Shown here one piece after another: positions 36,665 through 48,185 of a stretch of 64,000 nt of DNA. Where the stretch lies: positions 186,001 through 250,000 of the forward strand of contig JAUDYN010000004.1 of NCBI GenBank assembly GCA_030407005.1, in the 5' to 3' direction. Made by a program: the position numbers and the translations under genes. The notes beneath the pieces were generated by a model, which worked only from the letters and a program-made list of their open reading frames with translations, was not told the origin of the DNA and searched no databases. Origin of the DNA: Desarmillaria ectypa (Eukaryota > Basidiomycota > Agaricomycetes > Agaricales > Physalacriaceae). The number at the start of each line of letters is the position of its first letter. Position 1 is the stretch's first letter.

Positions 36665-38146
36665 ATGAAGTGGATCTCTCCTTTCTTCGCCATCGCTGCC
36701 TTCCAGCTCGTTTCTGTCCTGGTACGTGTTGCGTCCCCTGTGGTGGTCCGCTAACATACTCACCCGCCATTTTAGGCCGCCCCAGCGAACGAAATCGTCA
36801 AGCGGACTAGCACCAGCGAGTCAGCCTCAGTCGGTTATGCCACCTTAAACGGAGGGTATGTCCTTCCTAGTTTTCGCTCCTGACGGCATCTTCACACTCT
36901 TGCTTAGCACTAAGGGAGGAGCTGGCGGCACTACTACCACTGTCACCACTCTCGCTGCCCTCACTTCTGCTGTTTCCGGTGACTCGGCCAAGATCGTCAT
37001 CATCAAGGGTATATCAGAATAACGTTGCCATGTTTAATAACACTGACATTCTCCTTAGGAACCATTACAGGCAACACCGTTGTAAAGGTTGGCTCCAACA
37101 CCTCCGTTCTCGGCGCCTCTGGCTCTCGTACGTTTTCCTTCCATTTTTCCTGAATGACTACGCGCTCAAGGACGCGTCATATAGTCCTCAGTGGTGTCGG
37201 CCTTCGTGTCATCCAAGAGTCGAACGTCATTATCCGTAACGTCAAGGTCCAAAAGGTGCTCGCCAGCGCTGGTGATGCCATCGCCATTCAAGAAGCACAC
37301 AACGTCTGGGTTGACCACGTCGATCTCTCTAGTGACTTGAGCCACGACAAGGTATGTCCTTCCAAGTTCTAAATGAGGTGGTTGCTCATTCATCTCTTTA
37401 GGACTAGTAAGTTCTGTTCCTCCCTCCCCAGACAAGGTCCAACTGTTTTTCTTCAGCTACGACGGTCTTCTTGACATAACACACGGCTCCTACGGCATCA
37501 CTGTCACCAACAGCAAGCTGTACAACCACTGGAAAGCTTCGCTCGTCGGCCACTCCGACAGCAACGGGAGCGAAGATGCTGCTCTCAGAATTACTTTTGC
37601 TCTTAACTGGTGGCAGAACTTGAACTCTCGTGGTCCTTCCTTCCGTTTCGGTATGAGTGATTTCCCCTGTCATTTCGTGCAGTGCTCATCAATTCTCATA
37701 GGCCAGGGCCATATCTTCAACAACTAGTAAGTCGTGCTTATGAGATTCGGGACGTAAGCTCATCATCATTAGCTATGTCAACCTTAATGACGGTATCAAC
37801 ACCCGAGATGGGGCACAGCTCCTTATTCAGAACAATGTTTTCACAGGTGATTATCCAGTTTCCCAATACTAGTAGTACTTATACTTAATATTTATTAGGC
37901 ACTACCGATGCCATCTACTCCACTGATGGCGGCTACGCTGTTGCTTCTGGAAATGGTGGGTCAATCCTTTCTTTTCCCCGACAATTGTCTAAACAATTTT
38001 ATCATACAGACTTTGGCAGCGGTAAGAACACCGCCCCAGCAGGATCGATCTCTGCTTCAAGCGTCGGGTACTCTTTCACGCTCCTTGACACCGGCAAGGT
38101 TGCGTCGTACGTCCAATCCAACGCCGGCCAAACACTTTCGTTTTAA
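36665..38146 (+). CDS. Secreted pectate lyase, polysaccharide lyase family 1 (left copy)
   Basis: A signal peptide (MKWISPFFAIAAFQLVSVL) and a KR processing site (EIVKR) precede a parallel beta-helix lyase spread over many small exons. PL1 landmarks: GVGLRVIQESNVIIRNVKV, AIAIQEAHNVWVDHVDLS, YYDGLLDITHGSYGITVTNS, HWKASLVGHSDSN, then NSRGPSFRFGQGHIFNNYY. The Arg of SRGPSFRFG fits the catalytic base and the Asp residues around DYYDGLLD fit Ca2+ binding. It cleaves de-esterified pectin by beta-elimination in plant cell walls. It ends at TAA after NAGQTLSF. The whole gene with its TATA box is repeated at 43463-44944. Confidence 0.88.
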
Positions 38147-38311
38147 AGGTCACATCGTGGTAGAAATAGTTGTTAGAATTTGTCAATCGCTGGGAAGTAA
38201 ATAAAAGGATCTTATCAAAAGAAGCAGTAAATAAATAGTGCAGATATCGATCTCAACGTGATCTGATCATGATGTGACAATATCCTCCTTTCCTTCTTTC
38301 TTTCAACAAGC

Positions 38312-38780
38312 ATGGGTAAGGAAACAACAACTTCAGTAATGACTAGCAAAAGATTAACCATTTGCTTTAGTCAACGTTACAGGCGAGATTGAAATCCTCA
38401 GGGGTGAGATACTCTCTCTCATGATTATATCGATAATTCTGAAGTATTGGTGGTTACGTTCAGAGGCCATAAAGGAGCATGGCTCTCTCAATCCCAACGG
38501 GAAGAGCAGTGTCTCCTATGGGGTACTCTTCGATAAGACCGCCAACACCCGTACGTCTGATTTTTTGGAGTTGAAAAAACAGTGTCTTCATGATTGCTTT
38601 CAAAGTGGAAGCATTGAACGGAACGTTGCGTGCGGCAAAGCGTCAGAAGAAGGTAATTTTAATCTCTAGGCCTTTCCTCAAATTCTTACTGTACTGGGTG
38701 ACGTACAGATTGCCTTCGACGGCGAGCTGCTGATGATGCCTAGAGATAAAAGTGTACAAGTTGTTCTACTGGAGGCGTAG
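38312..38780 (+). CDS. Costars/ABRACL family protein (left copy)
   Basis: A small protein of about 80 aa built from four exons. The first exon appears to be only 4 nt, ATGG at 38312-38315, followed by GTAAGG...CTTTAG; this gives MVNVTGEIEILR. Next are EHGSLNPNGKSSVSYGVLFD, VEALNGTLRAAKRQKK and IAFDGELLMMPRDKSVQVVL. This matches the Costars domain of ABRACL: GKxSVxxGVLF, then EAL-x-GTL-x-AAKR, then FxGELL. ABRACL proteins influence actin turnover through cofilin in animals and slime moulds. It lies tail-to-tail with the p31comet-like gene. Confidence 0.82.
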
Positions 38781-39068
38781 TTGGTGGTCTCTTGTTTACT
38801 TACGATACCAGGCAGAAAGATCGTATATAACGTACTATGTAGCAGGACTCGACAGCACCGGAGAAACAACTAAGATATGTAGCAATTCTGCTAATCTTAA
38901 CGACGGAGGCCGTAGTAGTAATAACATGCACGAAGTTCAGCTTCAGTTGTCATCGAACCGTTGTGTGTCATGAATAATTGTCCAGATAGCGTAAAAAAGG
39001 TATATGAATACAGGTATAATGATGCTCGATGTCCGTACAACAAATCAATGCAGTGAGTATATACACCA

Positions 39069-40336
39069 TTACCAACCAGCGAAGCCTACAAGTTTACCAT
39101 CCCAACTCCACCATATCATCTCATCCTCCTCATTCTTCACGTCCGTTCCCAGATCTGTACTCGGCTTTTGACATGCGACCCACAAGCCCTCGATCTTCGC
39201 CTTTTTCTTGCTGGTCCTCGGCCCATGCCCTGCTGCCCCAAGGAACTGTTCCAGAAAGTTATTCATAGAGGCCGTAACATTCTGTCGAGGTATCCAAGCG
39301 GGATGAACAAACCGTCTTGGGGCGCGAATCAATATGTGTGTCTGTGTAGGACCTACAGTCGTCTTCGTAAAGGAAAACAGATGCTGCTGCATAAAGAATG
39401 GCTTACTTATATCAGATGCCAATCCGTTTCCGTCACAGTCTGCCGATACGAGCGCTCGCGAGAGTAGTCTGTCCGCAGTCCGAAGGATACGTTGCTCTTC
39501 GGCGAAGGCTGATAGTGGTGGTGGTGAAGATGACCGGTCGTCCTCGTCGCTCTCATCGCTCTCATCCGAGTCGGAAGGTCCCTCTTCGTCACCGTCACTG
39601 CTCTGGCCTTCTATATCATTGTTATCCTCATCATCGTCATTTTCATCGTCATCACTCTCACTGCTTCCACTCTCGTCCTCCAAATATATATCATCTCTTT
39701 GCCCCCACACTTTGGCCTCCAAACCATCCACTGCTAGCATGACCTTTGACTTTGCGGATCCGATGCTGGGTCCCACCAAGATCGCCATGTACGCTCTACT
39801 TGTATGAATGGTTTCAGACCGTTTTTCTTGAGGAAAACATCGAGCAAAAGCGGTAGATAAAGCGGTAAATGTCGTCCCTAAATGTGACAATAGCGTGTCG
39901 AAGGAATCCAGTAACTCTGACCGCAATTTCATAGCGCGGGCGTTGGCCTAGCATTCTGTAAGGTTAAGGCATATGCGTAAAAGGAACTGCACACCTTTCC
40001 CGTGATCGCTATCCGAGCTAGCTGTGGAACAGGCCTTACGGCAACCTTCAGTGACCGATCGATTCTACGAGCACCCTCAACTTACAGAGGAATCTGATTT
40101 TTCAGGAAAAGGACGTGCCCTAGTAGACTGCAGGCTATACTTGCAGCAATAGTATCCGTTATTGAGTCCATCTCGAGTTGTACTGACGGGATTTTGCTTT
40201 CCTCAACAACGTTGTCTTTGCCCCCACTCTCCTCGGCTGTTTTCGGCGCTGTGGCATTTGTTATCGGCCGCTGAGTGGACACAGGTACAGAGAAGTCGAC
40301 ATCAGAAGGTAAAAACGACGGTGCAAGCAGAGGCAT
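39069..40336 (-). CDS. p31comet (MAD2L1BP)-like protein, complete left copy
   Basis: Three exons (40086-40336, 39995-40034, 39069-39947) with introns of 51 and 47 nt give 389 aa. Candidate p31comet features in order: CSLLGHVLFLKNQIPLPVPQ, LLDSFDTLLSHL, MAILVGPSIGSAKSKVML, an acidic loop, LRTADRLLSRAL, and a C-terminal DEMIWWSWDGKLVGFAGW, which would be the end segment that threads under the fold. p31comet is a HORMA-like partner of Mad2 that with TRIP13/Pch2 turns off the spindle checkpoint. The link rests on remembered family patterns, not a search. The first 50 codons and promoter lie outside IR1. Confidence 0.6.
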
Positions 40337-40984
40337 GATGAGAAAAAGAGGAGAGCTGGCAAGTGGTGATAGAAGGTGAAGAGCCCAAAAAAGGAAGAGG
40401 CTGGTTAATTGAAACTCCGCCACGCGTCCTCTCACGTGGTTTGCCGGTGCGGCAGAACTCCAGGGGCTGTTATTACCACGGTGATCCCGCTTTCCTATTA
40501 TTTAGCTTGCCATTTACTTATCCTTTAGCAACTCCGTTAATTATAGTAACTAGATTGTATTTTACACACATATAAATCCCACATAGCTATGTACGCCATA
40601 GCTACTCGAATAGAGGTTCCTTTAACTGGTCTGTCCTCCGTTCGCCGTTCGACTACCGCTCTAGCTTCATCCAATACTACAGATATACACATTGTACCTA
40701 CAGTTCTGTTCAATCAATGTGATTTTCCACTTACCATTGCCACCCTCGCAATCCTATTCCTTGTAAAGCGGTTTGATAATGTCCTATAAACCTAGCCAAT
40801 GATTCTCGACAACTACAATGTTCCATGTTGTCCCTCAACCTTCAGTGCGAGTCATGATGCCATATAATTCAAGTCAAGGATTCTTAGATATCATAATTGA
40901 TTATATTCTTAGCTGATTATCAAACTACCTCGTATACCCAGAAAACCCTCAGATAGGGATGTGAGTTTTCGACACTTTTTGTGA
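40337..40984. other. IR1 spacer, p31comet-like promoter side
   Basis: Single-copy spacer part holding the promoter of the left p31comet-like gene and AT-rich sequence with no recognised gene. A 66-codon frame at 40589-40789 shows no domain. Confidence 0.5.
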
Positions 40985-41422
40985 TGCCCGGTTTCAAGAA
41001 GACGACGCCGTATTTCTTCTCAAAACGCATGAACTTTCGGGACCTAGAGACACAGGATATACCAAGGCAACAGGTAAAAATGCAAATAAGACCCACGCTA
41101 CGATTCTCTGCTTCTTACCACCCGAGAGCTCGGTGTTATTATTGAGCCTTTCAAGCTCAACCTGTAACGGATGCGCATCGTGTCTTTTCCCTCCTTCAGC
41201 TTGGCCAAGCAGTGCGTTGCACCACCGAGCTTGGTAGCACGGTCAATGATCGTCAAATCTCTCACATGCTGGATGCACCCTACACCGACTTTCTCACCAA
41301 GCGAAACAGGGAAGAGCGAGTGGTCTTGCGTCAGAATCGCTGTGGCCCTACTAAACTCGGACATTCGGCACTTGAACATTGGTATGCCGTCTACGATGAG
41401 CGAATCTGGACCTGATGTTGGA
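40985..41422 (-). pseudogene. ABC transporter nucleotide-binding domain fragment in the IR1 spacer
   Basis: Minus-strand frames read SLIVDGIPMFKCRMSEF, then ILTQDHSLFPVSLGEKVGVG (Q-loop region), KLGGATHCLAKLKEG, RLNNNTELSGGKKQRIV (ABC signature), a short intron, and FMRFEKKYGVVFLK. The Walker A part lies beyond the junction at 41,422 and is missing, and the Walker B part stops near 40,985. It is therefore a truncated piece of an exporter-type ATPase domain. A related, more decayed copy lies at 62,525-62,935 on the same strand. Its last codons abut the right IR1 arm directly. Confidence 0.75.
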
Positions 41423-42540
41423 TCAGTACAACTCGAGATGGACTCAATAACGGATACTATTGCTGCAAGTATAGCCTGCAGTCTACTAGGGCACGTCCTT
41501 TTCCTGAAAAATCAGATTCCTCTGTAAGTTGAGGGTGCTCGTAGAATCGATCGGTCACTGAAGGTTGCCGTAAGGCCTGTTCCACAGCTAGCTCGGATAG
41601 CGATCACGGGAAAGGTGTGCAGTTCCTTTTACGCATATGCCTTAACCTTACAGAATGCTAGGCCAACGCCCGCGCTATGAAATTGCGGTCAGAGTTACTG
41701 GATTCCTTCGACACGCTATTGTCACATTTAGGGACGACATTTACCGCTTTATCTACCGCTTTTGCTCGATGTTTTCCTCAAGAAAAACGGTCTGAAACCA
41801 TTCATACAAGTAGAGCGTACATGGCGATCTTGGTGGGACCCAGCATCGGATCCGCAAAGTCAAAGGTCATGCTAGCAGTGGATGGTTTGGAGGCCAAAGT
41901 GTGGGGGCAAAGAGATGATATATATTTGGAGGACGAGAGTGGAAGCAGTGAGAGTGATGACGATGAAAATGACGATGATGAGGATAACAATGATATAGAA
42001 GGCCAGAGCAGTGACGGTGACGAAGAGGGACCTTCCGACTCGGATGAGAGCGATGAGAGCGACGAGGACGACCGGTCATCTTCACCACCACCACTATCAG
42101 CCTTCGCCGAAGAGCAACGTATCCTTCGGACTGCGGACAGACTACTCTCGCGAGCGCTCGTATCGGCAGACTGTGACGGAAACGGATTGGCATCTGATAT
42201 AAGTAAGCCATTCTTTATGCAGCAGCATCTGTTTTCCTTTACGAAGACGACTGTAGGTCCTACACAGACACACATATTGATTCGCGCCCCAAGACGGTTT
42301 GTTCATCCCGCTTGGATACCTCGACAGAATGTTACGGCCTCTATGAATAACTTTCTGGAACAGTTCCTTGGGGCAGCAGGGCATGGGCCGAGGACCAGCA
42401 AGAAAAAGGCGAAGATCGAGGGCTTGTGGGTCGCATGTCAAAAGCCGAGTACAGATCTGGGAACGGACGTGAAGAATGAGGAGGATGAGATGATATGGTG
42501 GAGTTGGGATGGTAAACTTGTAGGCTTCGCTGGTTGGTAA
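41423..42540 (+). pseudogene. p31comet-like gene, 5'-truncated right copy
   Basis: Identical to the left copy from residue 51 onward: exons 41423-41523, 41575-41614 and 41662-42540. The promoter and first 50 codons are replaced by spacer sequence antisense to the ABC fragment. The fused frame is open upstream: a Met at about 41390 gives MSESGPDVGSVQLEMD after further codons, and an internal in-frame ATG precedes DSITDTIAAS. A shortened protein that keeps the predicted Mad2-binding core could therefore still be made. No own promoter is evident. Confidence 0.75.
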
Positions 42541-42828
42541 TGGTGTATATACTCACTGCATTGATTTGTTGTACGGACATCGAGCATCATTATACCTGTA
42601 TTCATATACCTTTTTTACGCTATCTGGACAATTATTCATGACACACAACGGTTCGATGACAACTGAAGCTGAACTTCGTGCATGTTATTACTACTACGGC
42701 CTCCGTCGTTAAGATTAGCAGAATTGCTACATATCTTAGTTGTTTCTCCGGTGCTGTCGAGTCCTGCTACATAGTACGTTATATACGATCTTTCTGCCTG
42801 GTATCGTAAGTAAACAAGAGACCACCAA

Positions 42829-43297
42829 CTACGCCTCCAGTAGAACAACTTGTACACTTTTATCTCTAGGCATCATCAGCAGCTCGCCGTCGAAGGCAAT
42901 CTGTACGTCACCCAGTACAGTAAGAATTTGAGGAAAGGCCTAGAGATTAAAATTACCTTCTTCTGACGCTTTGCCGCACGCAACGTTCCGTTCAATGCTT
43001 CCACTTTGAAAGCAATCATGAAGACACTGTTTTTTCAACTCCAAAAAATCAGACGTACGGGTGTTGGCGGTCTTATCGAAGAGTACCCCATAGGAGACAC
43101 TGCTCTTCCCGTTGGGATTGAGAGAGCCATGCTCCTTTATGGCCTCTGAACGTAACCACCAATACTTCAGAATTATCGATATAATCATGAGAGAGAGTAT
43201 CTCACCCCTGAGGATTTCAATCTCGCCTGTAACGTTGACTAAAGCAAATGGTTAATCTTTTGCTAGTCATTACTGAAGTTGTTGTTTCCTTACCCAT
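42829..43297 (-). CDS. Costars/ABRACL family protein (right copy)
   Basis: Mirror of 38312-38780 with the same 4-nt first exon (43294-43297) and all splice sites intact. Same protein as the left copy. Confidence 0.8.
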
Positions 43298-43462
43298 GCT
43301 TGTTGAAAGAAAGAAGGAAAGGAGGATATTGTCACATCATGATCAGATCACGTTGAGATCGATATCTGCACTATTTATTTACTGCTTCTTTTGATAAGAT
43401 CCTTTTATTTACTTCCCAGCGATTGACAAATTCTAACAACTATTTCTACCACGATGTGACCT

Positions 43463-44944
43463 TTAAAACGAAAGTGTTTGGCCGGCGTTGGATTGGACGT
43501 ACGACGCAACCTTGCCGGTGTCAAGGAGCGTGAAAGAGTACCCGACGCTTGAAGCAGAGATCGATCCTGCTGGGGCGGTGTTCTTACCGCTGCCAAAGTC
43601 TGTATGATAAAATTGTTTAGACAATTGTCGGGGAAAAGAAAGGATTGACCCACCATTTCCAGAAGCAACAGCGTAGCCGCCATCAGTGGAGTAGATGGCA
43701 TCGGTAGTGCCTAATAAATATTAAGTATAAGTACTACTAGTATTGGGAAACTGGATAATCACCTGTGAAAACATTGTTCTGAATAAGGAGCTGTGCCCCA
43801 TCTCGGGTGTTGATACCGTCATTAAGGTTGACATAGCTAATGATGATGAGCTTACGTCCCGAATCTCATAAGCACGACTTACTAGTTGTTGAAGATATGG
43901 CCCTGGCCTATGAGAATTGATGAGCACTGCACGAAATGACAGGGGAAATCACTCATACCGAAACGGAAGGAAGGACCACGAGAGTTCAAGTTCTGCCACC
44001 AGTTAAGAGCAAAAGTAATTCTGAGAGCAGCATCTTCGCTCCCGTTGCTGTCGGAGTGGCCGACGAGCGAAGCTTTCCAGTGGTTGTACAGCTTGCTGTT
44101 GGTGACAGTGATGCCGTAGGAGCCGTGTGTTATGTCAAGAAGACCGTCGTAGCTGAAGAAAAACAGTTGGACCTTGTCTGGGGAGGGAGGAACAGAACTT
44201 ACTAGTCCTAAAGAGATGAATGAGCAACCACCTCATTTAGAACTTGGAAGGACATACCTTGTCGTGGCTCAAGTCACTAGAGAGATCGACGTGGTCAACC
44301 CAGACGTTGTGTGCTTCTTGAATGGCGATGGCATCACCAGCGCTGGCGAGCACCTTTTGGACCTTGACGTTACGGATAATGACGTTCGACTCTTGGATGA
44401 CACGAAGGCCGACACCACTGAGGACTATATGACGCGTCCTTGAGCGCGTAGTCATTCAGGAAAAATGGAAGGAAAACGTACGAGAGCCAGAGGCGCCGAG
44501 AACGGAGGTGTTGGAGCCAACCTTTACAACGGTGTTGCCTGTAATGGTTCCTAAGGAGAATGTCAGTGTTATTAAACATGGCAACGTTATTCTGATATAC
44601 CCTTGATGATGACGATCTTGGCCGAGTCACCGGAAACAGCAGAAGTGAGGGCAGCGAGAGTGGTGACAGTGGTAGTAGTGCCGCCAGCTCCTCCCTTAGT
44701 GCTAAGCAAGAGTGTGAAGATGCCGTCAGGAGCGAAAACTAGGAAGGACATACCCTCCGTTTAAGGTGGCATAACCGACTGAGGCTGACTCGCTGGTGCT
44801 AGTCCGCTTGACGATTTCGTTCGCTGGGGCGGCCTAAAATGGCGGGTGAGTATGTTAGCGGACCACCACAGGGGACGCAACACGTACCAGGACAGAAACG
44901 AGCTGGAAGGCAGCGATGGCGAAGAAAGGAGAGATCCACTTCAT
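43463..44944 (-). CDS. Secreted pectate lyase PL1 (right copy)
   Basis: Mirror of 36665-38146 including the upstream TATATAA at 45,029-45,035. Signal peptide, Ca2+ site and catalytic Arg region are unchanged, so both copies should be functional if transcribed. Confidence 0.86.
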
Positions 44945-45861
44945 GCTGAACCGGGTATGGGGAGTAAAAGAGAGAGAAACGAGAACCAAGGATTGGTTGT
45001 CTGTCTGTCTATGTTTCTGTGTCCCTCCTTATATACGTCAGTCTCGGATATCTGTCGGATTCTTCTACATCGAGTGCGACGAATAGACTATTCTACTCGC
45101 GAGTACGTAAGTTCTTGGCTCAGCGGGCGGTCCGTAACCGAGAGGGGTTTGAGGTTTTACTCTTGGCCACGGGAAAAAGGTGATCCAGTACATGCGACAT
45201 TGCGATGATTGGTGCAGGGCATGAAAACATCTGTCGGTTATAAACAAGACGCCGGTAACGATGTTGATAAATTTTTTTTATGCCTGCTAAGAATAGCTTT
45301 AGAAATAGTTCAGGAAATGCTTTGCCTGACGCATTCTGTTTGTATCCGGATAGGCAGTATAACACTAGAAAACTATACTTTGACTTTGCAATGTGTCGAC
45401 AGAAGAGGGTCGGTGTAGAAGAAGGGTCGAGAACTCAGGTGTGAGAATCTAAATTTCCAGTGTTAACCCGCAATGCGCTGTTCGTCTATAATATCGGAGT
45501 ATATCAGCTCACATGAGCATGTAAATACTATGGCTTGTGAGCAGCAACCCTGAGAAAATACGCTGGAAGAGCGGAATCAATGAGATTATAGAGTCTGATG
45601 GCGTCTAAATGTTGCAACGGTATACCTTGGCAATTCACCGCGGATAGCAACGACTGTATCCATACGGTCGCACCACGGATAATATTGAAGTAATTGAGGT
45701 GAAGCCAAGCTTTTGATGTGGTCAAAACGGTGAAAACCAATGTTTTTATGCATCTGTGACGTGACGTGACAAGACACATAGGACAAGTAAATTCACCCTG
45801 GATGAAGGATGAGGATGGGTGAAGGGAGCGAAGGCAATGATGCAATGATATTGGTTTTTCA

Positions 45862-47803
45862 TCATGGCTTGTACGCCTCCCACCCTATGTTTTCTAAGCG
45901 CTCAACTTTACCTAGGACCTCCTTCTCCAATCCGTTCAGGTACGCATCCATCTCGTGAATGAGATGAGGCTGGCCGGCAGAGAGAATCCTTACGGCGAGT
46001 AAACCAGCGTTGGTGGCATTGTTAATGGCTACAGTCGCTACCGGAATACCTCGCTGAGTGCGCATGAGAGAGAGAGAGGTGGCAATCGATGTATAAGAGG
46101 ACGAAACTTACAGGCATTTGAACAATACTATGGAGCGAGTCAACACCATCGAGTGAACTGCCCTTGACGGGCACGCCGATGACGGGAAGAGCGGTCATAG
46201 CAGCGACCATACCGGGGAGATGGGCAGCGCCCCCTGCTCCTGCTATGATAACGCGGAGACCTCGTGACGAGGCCGAGCGGGCATATTCCACGAGTCTGTC
46301 GGGAGTACGATGTGCCGAGACTATGGTGAGTTCGTAGGGGATGCTGAACTTGTCCAGGATGCGCGCGGCGGGAAGCATTACTGGTAGATCTGAGTCGGAG
46401 CCCATGATGACTCCGACGAGGGGGTTCTTGTTGGAGTGGCCAGACCCGGGACTTGGAGGGATGGGGGTGTATTTTTCGAGCTCCTCGGGAGTGCTCCCTG
46501 AGGTGGCTTCGAGTAAGGGCCGGAGTTTAGCGCGGAGATGGGCATCTGAGTTTGCTACAATGGTTATGTGACCCATTTTGCGGCCTTTCCGACATTCTGC
46601 CTTGCCGTAAAGGTGAGTGGAAGCGCCAGGGATTGTTAGAGCAACATCTGTGATGCAGGTGATACTGGACATGGAAGAGGATGAACCGATCAGGTTTAAC
46701 ATTGCGGCGGAAGGGACTTTGAGGTCCGTGGATCCTAGCGGTAATGATAGAATACTCCGTAGATGGTTTTCGTATTGAGACGTTTCGCAGGCTTCTATGG
46801 TGTAATGACCAGAATTGTGTGGCCGTGGGGCGATTTCATTAACATACAGATTACCTGCGAAATGAGATCGAGAACTTTCTGAAGAATCAAACGAATGCCT
46901 ACCATTTTCCATAAGGAACATCTCGACGCCAAAAACACCAGCGCCCTCAAAGGTCGCCACTGCAGCTTCAGCAACTTTTTGAGCTCTCGAAGAGAGATCA
47001 GGGTGCCGGCTACGAAGAGGTGCAAATACCAGGTGACAGACGTTCTCCTTGTGAACGGTCTCTACGGCAGGATACGACCTAACCGTCCCATCCGCTGATC
47101 GTACCACCATAACAGCAATCTCCTTAATGAACGGGACCCACTTCTCTGCATATAGTGGCCGGCCATCCAAGGTGGCGAGAGCGTTTTCAGCGTCTGATAT
47201 GTCACGAAGGACGTAGTTCCCCCGACCGTCGTAGGCTAGTGTTCGACTCTTCAACATGAGAGGAAGACCGAGCTCGTTTGAAGCTGAAGCAATAGCATCA
47301 ACAGATGACTGAACCTCTCTGAAAGCAGACACAGGGACTCCATGCTCTCGGAGATGCTCTTTTTGGTGGAACTTGTCTTGTATTATTTTTATCGTTCGAG
47401 GGCTGGGATGGATAGCTAATCGACCACTAGTGGCAGAAACAAGGTTCTCCAAGGCATCGACATCGACATGTTCGATTTCTACCGTCAGGACATCGACTTT
47501 CGACGCCAATTCATGTATCTTTTGAGGATCTGTGAATGAGCCATCGATATGCGAAAGATCACCGCTGTGCGCGATGACTTGCTTGGCAGGTGCAGATTCT
47601 CCAACATCGAGGATGACGACAGGGATATTTAAAAGAGACGCCGATGCGGCTAGCATGCGACCCAACTGGCCACCACCTGAGCGAAATAGATATTTAGGGT
47701 ATTACTCTGGAGATTTCAGAAAAGCCTGCGGAATGGTAAGTGATGTGCTATCAAATCCATACTACAACTTACTCCCACCAAGGATCCCGACTTTCTTCGA
47801 CAT
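45862..47803 (-). CDS. ADE2: Phosphoribosylaminoimidazole carboxylase (right copy)
   Basis: Mirror of 33806-35747; exons 47773-47803, 46903-47676, 46112-46854 and 45862-46053. All ATP-grasp and PurE motifs are intact. A second full copy of a normally single-copy housekeeping gene is unusual and makes it a convenient copy-number test for IR1. Confidence 0.93.
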
Positions 47804-48185
47804 TGCTGCAGAGATGAAGGGAAGAGAATCAATGATGGCCCAAAAATAGCACTTTCGGGAAAATTTGTATTTGGCATCGAAGATGATGGCACAGGAACCA
47901 AATAAGGGGCTCATCCTGCTGTACCGCTCCCTCGACCACCGTTCTTTTTCGTAATTCATGCTGGATGTCCCCAGGGCTCATATTCTGCTAGTGTGCCTAT
48001 CCTCCGTGCAACATTTTTCTGATTCACGAATTTCATCTGTGCGTAAGAAGGATTGAACGGAAAACAGCTAGCTGACCATCTTCCTTCTTCAGCTGCCCTT
48101 CGGCTGAAAAATATTTCACATATTCTACCAGGGTCTGGCACTCTAATAACGTTCATTTATCTCCCTTTATTACCCATTTTATGCT

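Larger units (their letters stand above)
29071..40186. repeat. IR1 left arm of giant palindrome (11,116 bp)
   Basis: Every frame here recurs, residue for residue, on the opposite strand at position 81,609 minus its coordinate. I compared DNA at both ends and at several inner sites and found no difference. The arm holds five genes: Tea4/Bud14-like, ADE2, pectate lyase, Costars and the p31comet-like gene. The inner end lies inside exon 1 of the last gene. Confidence 0.97.

Noticed and set aside
39334..39807. Ser-rich plus-strand frame (also at 41802-42275 and 56356-56829)
   Set aside because: Antisense shadow of the acidic region of the p31comet-like gene; its triple occurrence only reflects the three copies.
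41171..41527. A novel gene spanning spacer and right arm
   Set aside because: The 5' half is antisense to an ABC-transporter fragment and the 3' half is the truncated p31comet-like exon; it is a junction frame, kept only as part of the truncated copy.
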